A DNA stretch of 64,000 nucleotides from Mesorhizobium sp. (GCA_004020545.1 SAQE01000017.1:1-64000); one strand, 5' to 3'; positions 45,100 to 54,440 are shown, counted from the stretch's first letter. Notes: generated from the letters alone by a model not told the origin. Program-made: numbers and translations.

Positions 45100-45411
45100 A
45101 TGATGAACCCCGCGCAACCACTCGAAGAAACCTCCGGCGAACACCGGCGCGAGCATCGCCAGCGCGTGCTCAAGGGCGGGACGATCATCACCGGCATCCA
45201 GAATTCCGAGGTCAGTTGCACGCTGCGCAATCAGAATCCCGGCGGCGCTGAGCTGAAAGTCGCACCGGAATCGCGTGTCCCCGATCATTTCCTGCTCTAT
45301 GTTCCGGTCGATGGGGTGGCCTATCGGGCGGAAGTCCGCTGGCGCCGCAACGACCGCGTCGGTGTCAAGTTCACCGGTATTGAGCCCAAGCCCAGGCTGC
45401 ATTACGGTTGA
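45100..45411 (+). CDS. PilZ-domain protein
   Basis: 103 residues. RREHRQRVLKGGTII supplies the Arg-rich first motif and RNQNPGGAELKV a degenerate D/N-x-S-x-x-G second motif, followed by the beta barrel ending FTGIEPKP. PilZ proteins bind cyclic di-GMP, here possibly weakly as the second motif is not canonical. A GGDEF protein is encoded at 53293-54363, so a local partner exists in principle. Confidence 0.75.
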   Translation: MMNPAQPLEETSGEHRREHRQRVLKGGTIITGIQNSEVSCTLRNQNPGGAELKVAPESRVPDHFLLYVPVDGVAYRAEVRWRRNDRVGVKFTGIEPKPRLHYG

Positions 45412-45439
45412 CGGTCCGCAAGGCAGGAAGGCACCCGGC

Positions 45440-45567
45440 TAGAGCAACTCCAGGAAAAGTGTGTAACGTTTAGGCTCGGCGACTTCGCCGTAGCCCACCG
45501 TCCGGAATTGCGTAAAAACAAATAGTTAGAGCGGTTCGGCGATTCCGCCAAACGCTGAACCGCTCTA
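45440..45567 (+). repeat. dispersed intergenic repeat, family 1, copy D
   Basis: TAGAGCAACTCCAGGAAAAG, the GGCTCGGCGACTTCGCCG hairpin, CGTCCGGAATTGCGTA, and a terminal AGAGCGGTTCGGCG...CGCTGAACCGCTCT palindrome: the fullest copy. Confidence 0.88.
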
Positions 45568-45586
45568 AACCCGGATGCCGTCCGTT

Positions 45587-47392
45587 TCACGCGACGAGCC
45601 CTTTGGTCAGTTCGAGCGCCTGGCGCTCGAACAGCCGCCGGTAGATGCCGCCATTGAGCCGGATCAGCTCGTCATGCGAGCCTTCTTCCACGACGCGGCC
45701 GCGGTCGAAAACCAGCAGCCGGTCGAGCGCCCGCACGGTCGAAAGCCGGTGCGCGATGACCAATGTCGTGCGCCCGACCATCAGCCGCTCCATCGCCTTC
45801 TGGATGAGGACCTCCGATTCGGAATCAAGGCTCGATGTCGCCTCGTCGAGGATCAGGATGCGCGCATCGGCCAGGAAGGCGCGCGCGATCGCCACACGCT
45901 GGCGCTCGCCGCCAGACAGCTTCACGCCCCTTTCGCCGACCAGGGTTCCGTAGCCCTTGGGCAGATTGGCGATGAAATCATGAGCGCTCGCGAGCTTCGC
46001 CGCATGCTCGATCTCGACCTGTGTGGCGCCCGGCCTTGCGTAGGCGATGTTTTCGGCCAGCGAGCGGTGGAACAGGATCGGCTCCTGCTGCACGATGGCG
46101 ATCTGGCTGCGCAGCGATGCCTGCGCCACCTGCGAGATATCCTGGCCGTCGATCCGGATCCTGCCCGCGTTCACGTCATAGAGGCGCTGGATCAGCTTGA
46201 CGAAGGTCGTCTTGCCCGATCCCGAATGCCCGACCAGTCCGATGCGTTCGCCCGCCGCGACTTCGACTGAAAAGTCGCGATAGAGCGGCAGCCGATGATT
46301 GCCGTAGTGGAACGTCACCTTGTCGAACGTGATGCGGCCATCGGTGATCCGGATCGGCGGCGCACCGGGCCGGTCCTCGATGCCGAGCGGCTCCGACCGG
46401 AAGTCGACCAGTTCCTCCATGTCGTTGATCGAGCGCTGCAGATTGCGGATATGCGTGCCGATGTCGCGCAGATAGCCTTGCAGGACGAAGAACGACGTCA
46501 GCACGAAGGCGACATCGCCGGCGCTCGCCTGCCCCCATGCCCAGAGCATCAGCGCAAGGCCGATCACCGCGGCCCGCATCAGAAGCAGCATCGTACCTTG
46601 CGTGGTGCCGTTGAGCGTGCCGCGAACCCAGGTGCGGCCCGTGCGCAGCCGCCATTTAGCCACGACCCTGGCAAGGCGCGTCTCCTCGCGGGCCTCGGCG
46701 CCGAAGCCCTTGACCACCGCGTTGCAGCTCACCGCATCGGCCAGCGAACCGCCGACGCGCGTGTCCCAACTGTTGGCAAGGCGTGCCGCCGGCGCGACAT
46801 AGCCGAGCGACAGCATCGCGGTGACGGCAATGAACAGCACCGAGCCGATGGCGACCACCAATCCCATCATCGGCCAGAACCAGCCGAGCAGCAGCGTCGA
46901 TCCGACGAGCATGACCACCGACGGCAGCAGCGCGATCAGGATCGTGTCGTTGAGCAGGTCGAGCGCCCACATGCCGCGAGTGATCTTGCGCACAGTCGAT
47001 CCGGCGAAGCTGTTGGCGTGCCAATCGGTCGAGAAGCGCTGCACGCGGTGGAAGGCGTCGGCGGCAATATCCGACATCATCTTGAGCGTGAGTTCGACAA
47101 TGCCCATGAAGGCGGCGTTGCGCAGCACGACGCCGGCAAGCGCGAGCGCCATCAGGATCGAGAACGCCGTCATTGCGGCGTGCCACGCAACCTCATCGGC
47201 GCCGGCGCTGCTGGCGACCGCATCGACCAGCCGTCCGGAATAGAGCGGCGTCAGCACATCGGCGAGCGTCGAGAGCAAGAACGCGCCCATGATGAGCGAC
47301 AGCCGCCACGGCTGGCGGCGCCAGTGGCCGAACGTGAAGCCAAGCACGCTGCGAAAGGCGCTGGCGCGCAGATCTATCTTGAAACGAGCCAT
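45587..47392 (-). CDS. ABC exporter, fused permease and ATPase
   Basis: 601 residues. A type IV exporter membrane domain with six helices (about 1-320) leads to the ATPase: Walker A GHSGSGKTTF, Q-loop IVQQEP, signature LSGGERQRVAIARAF, Walker B ILILDEATSSLDSE and switch His in VIAHRLSTV. It may export a lipid, peptide or drug; the substrate cannot be inferred. The Met at 47392 (MARFKIDLRASAF) is preferred; longer starts precede the natural membrane domain. Confidence 0.94.
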   Translation of the reverse strand: MARFKIDLRASAFRSVLGFTFGHWRRQPWRLSLIMGAFLLSTLADVLTPLYSGRLVDAVASSAGADEVAWHAAMTAFSILMALALAGVVLRNAAFMGIVELTLKMMSDIAADAFHRVQRFSTDWHANSFAGSTVRKITRGMWALDLLNDTILIALLPSVVMLVGSTLLLGWFWPMMGLVVAIGSVLFIAVTAMLSLGYVAPAARLANSWDTRVGGSLADAVSCNAVVKGFGAEAREETRLARVVAKWRLRTGRTWVRGTLNGTTQGTMLLLMRAAVIGLALMLWAWGQASAGDVAFVLTSFFVLQGYLRDIGTHIRNLQRSINDMEELVDFRSEPLGIEDRPGAPPIRITDGRITFDKVTFHYGNHRLPLYRDFSVEVAAGERIGLVGHSGSGKTTFVKLIQRLYDVNAGRIRIDGQDISQVAQASLRSQIAIVQQEPILFHRSLAENIAYARPGATQVEIEHAAKLASAHDFIANLPKGYGTLVGERGVKLSGGERQRVAIARAFLADARILILDEATSSLDSESEVLIQKAMERLMVGRTTLVIAHRLSTVRALDRLLVFDRGRVVEEGSHDELIRLNGGIYRRLFERQALELTKGLVA

Positions 47393-47764
47393 GATATTAT
47401 CCGGGCGCAAACGTGCCCGGTCCCGGTAAAGTCGAATTGGAAAACCCGCGGCGGCGCCTGGGCGCCTGCAATGCGGAGGTTCAATATGGCTGGCCGCTCG
47501 CCCTGGGGCGGCGACCGGCAACGGCAAAAGCCTCTCCCAAGTCCTGCCTTGCTCCGAAAGCCCTTCGGAGCGGCGCGGACCTAGGCCTCGCGGCCTCGCA
47601 TAACGATGTCAAATCCTGCCATACGGTCCTCCCGGAAGGGAATCGCGGAAGGGTTTTTATAGAGACGCCTTCCCGCCCCGCCAAGGCAGGCGATCGCCAA
47701 AACAGCATCTGGTCCAAGCACTGGTACCATTTTGCAACAACGACGGGTTGTGGCGGCCCTGCGA
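47393..47764. other. intergenic region with a short hairpin and one tiny frame
   Basis: Between the ABC exporter start and the end of the acetyltransferase gene. It holds a CTCCGAA/TTCGGAG hairpin (47552-47570) and a 32-codon frame on the plus strand described separately. No RNA gene is recognised. Confidence 0.4.
47486..47584 (+). CDS. possible 32-residue basic peptide
   Basis: A strong GGAGG lies 6 bases before the ATG. The frame reads MAGRSPWGGDRQRQKPLPSP and then ALLRKPFGAART, basic and Pro-rich. A hairpin overlaps the end of the frame. It is not followed by a co-directional gene, so a leader peptide is unlikely; it could be a real micropeptide or chance. Confidence 0.25.
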   Translation: MAGRSPWGGDRQRQKPLPSPALLRKPFGAART

Positions 47765-48211
47765 TCAGGCGGCGGGCTTGCGCTCCAGCCTCATATAGCG
47801 GCCATCGGTCTCGAATCCGAACTTCTGATAGAGGCTCTGGGCGTCGGTGGTTGTGAGGCTCCAGTGACACACGGTCTTCACGTCGGAGTGGTCGATAAGC
47901 GCCCGTACGAGCCGCTTGCCTATGCCTTGTCCGCGATGCTCTGGCCAGATGATGACGTCGGCCAGATAGGCAAAGACCGTATAGTCGGTAATCGCGCGGG
48001 CGAAGCCGACCTGCTTGCCGTCGATATAGGCGCCGACGCAAAGCGAGTTGGCGAAGGCCCGATGATGCGCCTCATCGCTGCGCGCGCTCCCCCAATAGCT
48101 CGCCATCAACTGGTCCGAGGTCGCCCGGAAATCGATCCGCGACGGGTCGAAGCTGATTTCAACGTCAGGCATGGGCTGGGCCGACATACTGGGAGATACG
48201 CTAGCCGCCAT
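47765..48211 (-). CDS. GNAT-family acetyltransferase
   Basis: 148 residues. FLADVIIWPEHRGQGIGKRLV-like motif (YLADVIIWPEHRGQGIGKRL) is the acetyl-CoA phosphate-binding loop, and YQKFGFETDGRYMRLER the C-terminal strand. Its start overlaps the nadE stop by 11 bases if the first Met is used; Met9 and Met14 are also possible. Probably in the same transcript as nadE. Confidence 0.85.
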   Translation of the reverse strand: MAASVSPSMSAQPMPDVEISFDPSRIDFRATSDQLMASYWGSARSDEAHHRAFANSLCVGAYIDGKQVGFARAITDYTVFAYLADVIIWPEHRGQGIGKRLVRALIDHSDVKTVCHWSLTTTDAQSLYQKFGFETDGRYMRLERKPAA

Positions 48212-49913
48212 CGCGGAACCGGTTGGTGATCGGGTAGCGGCGGTCGCGACCGAAATTCTTCCTTGTGATCTTCACCCCCGGCGCTGCCTGCCGGCGCTTG
48301 TATTCGGCGATGTAGAGCAGGTGCTCGACGCGCGTCACAGTCGCCCGGTCATGGCCGCGCGCGACGATGTCGTCCACGCCCATCTCATTCTCGACCAGGC
48401 ATTCGAGGATATCGTCCAGCACCGGATAGGGCGGCAGCGAATCCTGGTCGGTCTGGTTTTCGCGCAACTCGGCCGACGGCGCCTTATCGATGATGTTCTT
48501 CGGAATCACCTCGCCCGATGGGCCGAGCGCGCCCGGCGGCACATGGCTGTTACGCCAGCGAGACAGCGCATAGACCTGCATCTTGTAGAGGTCCTTGATC
48601 GGGTTGAAGCCGCCATTCATGTCGCCATAGAGCGTGGCGTAACCGACCGACATCTCGCTCTTGTTGCCTGTGGTGACGACCATCGAACCGAATTTGTTCG
48701 AGATCGCCATCAGGATCGTGCCGCGCGCCCGGCTTTGCAGGTTCTCCTCGGTGATGCCTTCCTGAGTGCCTTCGAAAAGCTGGGTGAGCGCATGGCGAAA
48801 ACCTTCGACAGGCTCGAAGATCGGCACGATGTCGTAGCGGCAGCCGAGCGCGCGAGCGCAATCCTCGGCGTCCTTCAGCGAGTCCTTGGACGTGTAGCGA
48901 TAGGGCATCATGACGGTGCGCAGCCGCTCCTCGCCGAGCGCGTCGACGGCCAGCGCGGCGCAGATCGCGGAGTCGATGCCGCCGGAGAGGCCGAGCACCA
49001 CATTCTTGAAGCCGTTCTTGTTGACGTAGTCGCGCAGGCCGAGCATGCACGCCCGGTAGTCGGCCTCTTCCCGCTCGGGAATCTTCGACATCGGCCCTTC
49101 CGAGCAGACCCAATGGTCGGAATAATTTGCATTTTGCGCGCCTGCGGCGACGCGGCTTCGCTTCCAGGTGGTGACGGCGACCGCTTCCTCGAACTGGCTC
49201 ATCTGGAAGGCGAGCGTCTTGTCGGCGCCGATGGCAAACGAGGCGCCATCGAAGATCAGCTCGTCCTGGCCGCCGAGCTGGTTGGCATAGATCATCGGTA
49301 GGCCGGTTTCGATGACCTGGCGGATGACGACCTGGTGACGGACGTCGATCTTGGCGCGGTAGTAGGGCGAGCCATTCGGCACCAAAAGGATCTCGGCGCC
49401 GCTTTCGGCCAGCGTCTCGCAGACGGCGATATCGCCCCAGATGTCCTCGCAGATCGGAACGCCGATGCGCACGCCGCGGAAATTGACCGGCCCCTGCAGT
49501 TCCGGCCCGGCCTGGAAGACACGCTTCTCGTCGAACTCGCCATAGTTCGGCAGGTCGAGCTTGTAGCGTTCGGCAATGATCCTTCCGCCGTCGGCGAAGA
49601 CGATCGAATTGTGCGTGCCGCTCTTGCGCTTGAGCGGCGTGCCGATGATGACGCCCGGACCACCGTCGGCGGTGTCCTTGGCGAAATCCTGCGCTGCCTT
49701 TTCGCAAGCTTTCAGGAAGGCCGGCTTCAGCACCAGGTCTTCCGGCGGGTAGCCGGCGAGAAAGAGCTCGGTGTAGAGCACGAGGTCTGCGCCCTGGCGG
49801 GCGGCATCCGCCCTCGCCTCGCGCGCCTTGGCGAGGTTGCCGGCGACGTCGCCGACGGTCGGATTGAGCTGGGCGACGGCGATGCGCAGGATGTCGGGAG
49901 CGGCCTGGGTCAT
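48201..49913 (-). CDS. nadE: NAD synthase, glutamine-hydrolysing
   Basis: 570 residues. The N-terminal nitrilase-like glutaminase domain (1-270) shows Glu, Lys and the nucleophile Cys in VGVPICEDIWGD. The C-terminal synthetase domain has the pyrophosphatase loop VLGLSGGIDSAICAALAV and the GNKSEMSVGYATLYGD substrate segment. It makes NAD from deamido-NAD, ATP and glutamine, the last step of both NAD routes. The length is typical of the two-domain form. Confidence 0.97.
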   Translation of the reverse strand: MTQAAPDILRIAVAQLNPTVGDVAGNLAKAREARADAARQGADLVLYTELFLAGYPPEDLVLKPAFLKACEKAAQDFAKDTADGGPGVIIGTPLKRKSGTHNSIVFADGGRIIAERYKLDLPNYGEFDEKRVFQAGPELQGPVNFRGVRIGVPICEDIWGDIAVCETLAESGAEILLVPNGSPYYRAKIDVRHQVVIRQVIETGLPMIYANQLGGQDELIFDGASFAIGADKTLAFQMSQFEEAVAVTTWKRSRVAAGAQNANYSDHWVCSEGPMSKIPEREEADYRACMLGLRDYVNKNGFKNVVLGLSGGIDSAICAALAVDALGEERLRTVMMPYRYTSKDSLKDAEDCARALGCRYDIVPIFEPVEGFRHALTQLFEGTQEGITEENLQSRARGTILMAISNKFGSMVVTTGNKSEMSVGYATLYGDMNGGFNPIKDLYKMQVYALSRWRNSHVPPGALGPSGEVIPKNIIDKAPSAELRENQTDQDSLPPYPVLDDILECLVENEMGVDDIVARGHDRATVTRVEHLLYIAEYKRRQAAPGVKITRKNFGRDRRYPITNRFRDGG

Positions 49914-50117
49914 AAAGTGGGTTTAGCGTGGCCGAATTCTCCGGGCAATGCCGATTGCTTGTACCAAATCCGCAGTGCCGGGGGATGCGATCGGAGTCCG
50001 TTTCGAAACTCGCTCCTGCGCGCGGTGACTCATGAGTGCTTCGGCCGGCGAAGGCCGGAAGCGCAGGTGACGCCTTCAGATGGCCGCAGGAGGAGAGTTT
50101 CCAAACGGCTCTCAGGC

Positions 50118-50831
50118 CTACTCGCCCATATATTCGCGCAATGCTTCCGGCGAATGGTTCTCGCCGATCGACATCGCCAGGATGCGCGAGATGTGCCGCC
50201 GCGGCAGCCCGGTCTCAGCCGACCATTGGTTGAGCTGGGCCTGGATCTTGTCGAGGTCCCGCTTCGAGGTCGGGTTTTCGGCGATGTCGAGGCCGGCATC
50301 GCGGAGCGCCGCCGCCATATCGGACGAAACGATGAAGGTGTCCCACTCCAGCCAGCGCAGGAAATACTGGCCGGTGTTGCCGCCGAGCCGGCTGCCGTGC
50401 TTGCCGAGATAGGCGGTCAGCCCGACCTGGTCGTCGGCCGGCCATTCGGCCAGGAATTTGCCGAAGCCGCCATGCTCCCTGGAGACGCGGTCGACAAAGG
50501 CGGCGTTGTCGCGCACGGATTTGATCTTCTGCGGGTTGCGCACGATGCGCTTGTCGGATGCAAGCTCGTGCCAGAAATCGTCCGGCTGGAACAGCAGCCG
50601 CTTCGGCTCGAAGCCAAGGAAGGCCTCCTCGAAACCGGGCCATTTCTGCTCGATGACACGCCAGACGAAGCCGGCGGCGAAGATGCGCTCGGCCATGGTG
50701 GAGAGGATGCGATCGTCGGGGATCTTCGCCACTGCCGCGTTGTCGGGCATCGGTCCGAGCAGCGACGCCAATGTGGCCTCTCCGCCCTTGCGCTTTGCCG
50801 CCCGGGCTCGAATCTTCTGGAAATCAAGCAT
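50118..50831 (-). CDS. 3-methyladenine DNA glycosylase I-like protein
   Basis: 237 residues. AERIFAAGFVWRVIEQKWPGFEEAFLGFEP and FWHELASDKRIVRNPQKIKSVRDNAAFV follow the Tag family layout of base-excision repair glycosylases, where the first segment carries the pocket Glu/Trp-type residues. The zinc-binding Cys/His ends of E. coli Tag are not visible, so this is a divergent member. It removes alkylated adenine from DNA if the assignment holds. Confidence 0.8.
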   Translation of the reverse strand: MLDFQKIRARAAKRKGGEATLASLLGPMPDNAAVAKIPDDRILSTMAERIFAAGFVWRVIEQKWPGFEEAFLGFEPKRLLFQPDDFWHELASDKRIVRNPQKIKSVRDNAAFVDRVSREHGGFGKFLAEWPADDQVGLTAYLGKHGSRLGGNTGQYFLRWLEWDTFIVSSDMAAALRDAGLDIAENPTSKRDLDKIQAQLNQWSAETGLPRRHISRILAMSIGENHSPEALREYMGE

Positions 50832-50922
50832 CTGCGTCCTCGCCTGTGTCGATCAATCTATCACTTCCTGTTGGCGCCGGTAGCTTCTACGTCTATCGAG
50901 ACTCAGGTGATGGAGAGGGACG

Positions 50923-51483
50923 ATGAACAAGACGGTCGAGGATCTGGCGAACCGCTGGCTGAAGCGAAGGCCGGATGGCTTGAGCCCGCTTGAGAGCCGC
51001 GTGTTGCGATCGACGCTCGAACGCACCACCATCACCAAGGATACCAACAAGGCGGTCGCCTTTCACCAGACCTTTGGCGATCGCGTCGCCGACACCATCG
51101 CCCGGATCGGCGGCTCATGGTCCTTCATCCTCGGCTTCATCGCCTTCCTCATCTTTTGGACTTTCGGCAATGTCTGGCTGCTGACGCGCAATGCCTTCGA
51201 CCCCTACCCCTTCATCTTCCTCAACCTCGTGCTCTCCATGGTGGCCGCGCTCCAGGCGCCGGTGATCATGATGTCGCAGAACCGCCAGACCGAGCGCGAC
51301 CGTATCGACGCCGCCCACGACTATGAGGTCAACCTGAAGGCCGAGATCGAAATCATGGCGCTGCATGAAAAGCTCGACGAGCTGCGCCACAGCGAAATCA
51401 TCGGCATGCGCGACGAGATCCTGCGCATGGCCGAGCAGATCAGACGGATCGACGAGAAGCTGTCGGCGCGGTCGGCAAGCTGA
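50923..51483 (+). CDS. DUF1003-family membrane protein
   Basis: 186 residues. ADTIARIGGSWSFILGFIAFLIFWTFGNVWLL, then DPYPFIFLNLVLSMVAALQAPVIMMSQNRQTERDR, are the DUF1003 signature with two membrane helices and a long charged cytoplasmic coiled-coil tail. GGAGAGGGACG precedes the ATG. Overlaps the following DedA gene by one base. Confidence 0.92.
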   Translation: MNKTVEDLANRWLKRRPDGLSPLESRVLRSTLERTTITKDTNKAVAFHQTFGDRVADTIARIGGSWSFILGFIAFLIFWTFGNVWLLTRNAFDPYPFIFLNLVLSMVAALQAPVIMMSQNRQTERDRIDAAHDYEVNLKAEIEIMALHEKLDELRHSEIIGMRDEILRMAEQIRRIDEKLSARSAS

Positions 51484-52091
51484 TGACCGAGGCCATCCAC
51501 CGTCTCATCGAGCAGTACGGGCTGGTCGCGGTCTTCCTGGGTTGCGTCGCCGAGGGCGAAAGCGCCGCGATCCTTGGCGGCTTCTTCGCGCATCAGCAGG
51601 TTTTCGTGCTCTGGCAGGCTTTCGTGGCCGCATTTCTCGGCGCCTTTGCCGGCGACACCTTCTTCTTCACCCTCGGCCGCAGCTTTGCCGATCATCCCTA
51701 TGTCGTCAGGCTGCGCAGGCGGCCCGGGTTCCGCCGCGCTTACCGCCTGCTCAACACCCATCCCAACATCTTCGTGCTGACCAACCGCTACGTCTACGGG
51801 ATGCGCCTTGTCGGCGGCATCGCCGCCGGGCTGTCGACCGTGTCGGTGCCGCGCTTCGTCATCCTGAACGCCATCTCGTCGGCGGTCTGGGCTGCCCTGT
51901 TCGGCACTGTCGGCTACGTCTTCGGATTGGGAGCGGAACGCATGGTCGGCCAGGGGTTCGCCCGTCACGAGCGCCTGCTGATCGCGCTGGCGGTCGGTCT
52001 GGGGGTGGCGATCCTTGCCTGGCTGGCCGCTCACCATTTTGCCGGAAAGGAGCGCGTCAAGGACGCACGGGACGACCGGGCAAATCGTTGA
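51483..52091 (+). CDS. DedA-family membrane protein
   Basis: 202 residues. GCVAEGESAAILGGFFAHQ contains the Glu/Gly motif and FLGAFAGDTFFFTLGRSFADHP the Asp-containing second motif of the DedA family (undecaprenyl-phosphate or phospholipid flippase-like proteins). NRYVYGMRLVGGIAAGLS is the conserved amphipathic stretch. Start overlaps the preceding stop (TGATG type), so it is translated with the DUF1003 protein. Confidence 0.92.
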   Translation: MTEAIHRLIEQYGLVAVFLGCVAEGESAAILGGFFAHQQVFVLWQAFVAAFLGAFAGDTFFFTLGRSFADHPYVVRLRRRPGFRRAYRLLNTHPNIFVLTNRYVYGMRLVGGIAAGLSTVSVPRFVILNAISSAVWAALFGTVGYVFGLGAERMVGQGFARHERLLIALAVGLGVAILAWLAAHHFAGKERVKDARDDRANR

Positions 52092-52115
52092 TCCCTAAGG
52101 TCAGTGCCGGAGGGT

Positions 52116-52475
52116 TCAGATCGGCACCCCGGCGATGCGCTCGATAAGGGCGATGCACCACACCCCGGCGACGATGACGATGGAGATCAACACTGCCAGC
52201 GAGCCGCAATCCTTGGCGAGTTGGATATCGACGTTGAACTCGCGGCTGAAGGCATCGCAGGCCGCCTCGATGCCGGTGTTGAGCACCTCGACCATGATGA
52301 GAAGCAAGACCGCGCCGACCAGCAAGGCATAGCCGCGCCAGGATACCGAGATGAACCAGCCGGCCGGCAGGGCAAGGGCGAGCAGCAACAACTCCTGCTG
52401 GAATGCCTTTTCATGGGCAGCCAGCTTGCGGAAAGCCCGCACCGAATTGATGAAAGCGTCGATCAGCCGCTGCAT
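52116..52475 (-). CDS. dgkA: diacylglycerol kinase
   Basis: 119 residues, three membrane helices. EKAFQQELLLLALALPAGWF and VEVLNTGIEAACDAFSREFNVDIQLAKDCGSLAVL include the conserved ELNTAIE/NSAIE-type catalytic stretch and the KD(C/M)GS motif. It phosphorylates diacylglycerol from membrane-glycan synthesis in the inner membrane. Confidence 0.94.
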   Translation of the reverse strand: MQRLIDAFINSVRAFRKLAAHEKAFQQELLLLALALPAGWFISVSWRGYALLVGAVLLLIMVEVLNTGIEAACDAFSREFNVDIQLAKDCGSLAVLISIVIVAGVWCIALIERIAGVPI

Positions 52476-52551
52476 GCCCAGCCTCGTTTCGAGTTACAGG
52501 CAGGGGATTATCGCAACGGCCGGATCAAGGGAATAAGGCAGCCGCCCAAAA

Positions 52552-52971
52552 TCATTCGTCCGCAACCTTGATCGCCGGCGTCGACCTCTCGAACTGCGGC
52601 AGCCCGTCGTCGATTGCGTAATAGTCTCCCTTGTCGCCGACGAAGATGTGGCTTTCGGCCGAAAGGCCGGTCGGCCTGTCGAACGAGCCGGCCATGATCG
52701 AGATGGTGTCCAGTTCGTTGTGCTTCCAGAACAGCACCGAGCCGCAGCCGCGGCAGAAGCCGCGTTTCGCGACGTCGGAAGCGCCGTACCATGTGAGCGC
52801 CTCGGCGCCCTCTATGTCGATATCGGCATCTTTCGAGGCGGTCGCGGCAACGAAATGGCCGGTTTGCTTGCGGCACTGCGAGCAATGGCAATAGACCACC
52901 CCGCGCAACGGCCCCCTCGTCCTGAAGCGCACCGCCCCGCACAGGCACGATCCACTGTGATTGTCGTCCAT
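52552..52971 (-). CDS. GFA/CENP-V zinc-fold protein
   Basis: 139 residues. Zinc cysteines are in SCLCGAVRF, YCHCSQCRK and FCRGCGSVLFW, the Gfa fold. Original members bind glutathione-formaldehyde adducts, but most are uncharacterised. The tail HIFVGDKGDYYAIDDGLPQFER is the usual family end. Confidence 0.9.
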   Translation of the reverse strand: MDDNHSGSCLCGAVRFRTRGPLRGVVYCHCSQCRKQTGHFVAATASKDADIDIEGAEALTWYGASDVAKRGFCRGCGSVLFWKHNELDTISIMAGSFDRPTGLSAESHIFVGDKGDYYAIDDGLPQFERSTPAIKVADE

Positions 52972-53292
52972 CCCGGCCTCCTTCGATATCGTTCGCCTCG
53001 ATCGTCGCCGGACAGAATTTCAGCTTTATGGTTGCTGGGCATGGACAAATGCGACACCGAAGCGGCGCTATTCGAAAGCCGTTTCTGCACCGAATTGCAC
53101 CCTGTGGCAGCGACAATGATGAGGAAATGCAGGCAATTAAGGAAACTTTAGCGCGGCTGCATTTATGATTCCTGCAAGCGATGGTCGTGTTGGGGACGCG
53201 CCATCGCATCGCAATTCTGATTCAAATCCCCGTGTGGGCGACTCCCGGCGGTGGCAAGGTCTCCGGTCGCACTGAAGGGTGATGAACAGAAT
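52972..53292. other. divergent promoter region of the GFA and GGDEF genes
   Basis: About 320 bases. Open frames here look non-coding. The GGDEF reading frame extends upstream to a GTG at 53251, but the added residues are unlike a protein start. No RNA gene or repeat is recognised. Confidence 0.4.
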
Positions 53293-54363
53293 ATGCAACC
53301 GGCAGCGGTCCCGACCGACAGGAATAGCGACATCGCCAGCACCGTTGTGGCGACCATGCGTCAGCTTGGCGTGCTCGGCCTGCCGCGCAACTACGAGATC
53401 TTCTACGAAGCGCTCAGCGGCAGCAATCACGAGCTCAGCCTTGCCGTCGTCTCGTTGAGCAGCCGGCCAACGCAGGAGGATCTCGACGGCATCGGGCGCT
53501 CCTTCTTCCCGCAGCACCATGGCCCCGCCATTGTCGAGCACGCCCGCGAGATGGTCGCCAAGGAGCTCGAGGACATCGCCTCGTTGTTGCGGAGCGAGCG
53601 CACGCATATCGAAAAATACGGCCGCATCCTCGACGAGACGTCGAGCGGCCTGAGCAATCGAAGCCTGCTCTCGCAGGAACTGCTGCAGAAGATTGCCGGC
53701 GCCATGTCGACCGCCACCAGTTCGACGCTGGACCACAACCGCCAGATCTCGAGCACGCTCAGCGAAAAGACCGCCGAACTCGAGAGCGTCAAATCGAAGC
53801 TCGAGGAATACAAGCGGCTCGCCGATACCGATCCGTTGACGCATATCTGGAATCGCCGCGCCTTCGACAAGGAAATCACCCGCATCTACAACAGCAATCG
53901 CGGCATTCTGTTCAATGCGCTGATCCTTGCCGATATCGATCGCTTCAAGGACATCAACGACCGTTACGGCCACCCGGTCGGCGACAAGATCATCCAGATC
54001 GTCGCCGAGATTCTCCGATCCAGCGTCCGCGCCGACATGTTCGTGGCCCGCACCGGCGGCGAGGAGTTCGCGCTTATCGTCGAAGGCGCCAGCGAGGACA
54101 CCACCTACGAGATCGCCGAGCGCATCCGCGTGCTGATCGAACAGACGCCGTTCACCAGCAGCCAGACCGGCATGAACTATGGCACCGTGACCGTGTCCAT
54201 GGGCATCTGCATGGCTTCGGAGGCCGACAACCCGGAAGACCTCTACACCAAGGCCGACCGTGCGCTCTACCGCTCCAAGGTCAGCGGCCGCAACCGCGTG
54301 ACCAGGCATTCCACCATGGCCGGCCGTGCCGGCAAAGGTTGGCTGCTCTACAAGAAAGATTGA
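53293..54363 (+). CDS. GGDEF-domain diguanylate cyclase
   Basis: 356 residues. An N-terminal helical sensor-like region (about 1-165) with a coiled coil (STLSEKTAELESVKSKLEEY) leads to the GGDEF domain, beginning at LADTDPLTHIWNRRAF and with the active-site GGEEF at 255-259. Expected to make cyclic di-GMP. The inhibitory I-site position reads RADM rather than RxxD, so product feedback may be weak. Start chosen at the ATG; a GTG at 53251 is possible. Confidence 0.93.
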   Translation: MQPAAVPTDRNSDIASTVVATMRQLGVLGLPRNYEIFYEALSGSNHELSLAVVSLSSRPTQEDLDGIGRSFFPQHHGPAIVEHAREMVAKELEDIASLLRSERTHIEKYGRILDETSSGLSNRSLLSQELLQKIAGAMSTATSSTLDHNRQISSTLSEKTAELESVKSKLEEYKRLADTDPLTHIWNRRAFDKEITRIYNSNRGILFNALILADIDRFKDINDRYGHPVGDKIIQIVAEILRSSVRADMFVARTGGEEFALIVEGASEDTTYEIAERIRVLIEQTPFTSSQTGMNYGTVTVSMGICMASEADNPEDLYTKADRALYRSKVSGRNRVTRHSTMAGRAGKGWLLYKKD

Positions 54364-54413
54364 GTTCAGCGAACGCATTCTCCGTCGAGGCAGCCCCTTT
54401 CCAAATGAATTTT

Positions 54414-54433
54414 TGTGGATTATATTTTCCACA
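54414..54433. promoter_or_regulatory. candidate operator/promoter of the RES-Xre module
   Basis: A 20-bp dyad with perfect TGTGGA/TCCACA arms around TTATATTT. The centre includes TATATT, a near-consensus -10, with TTTCCA 17 bases upstream as a weak -35. It ends 7 bases before the antitoxin start. Antitoxin binding here would shut off its own operon, as is usual for such modules. Confidence 0.6.
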
Positions 54434-54440
54434 GAAATGA

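Noticed and set aside
45440-45567. Family 1 repeat as part of a CRISPR array
   Set aside because: Copies are kilobases apart, in different orientations and without regular spacers.
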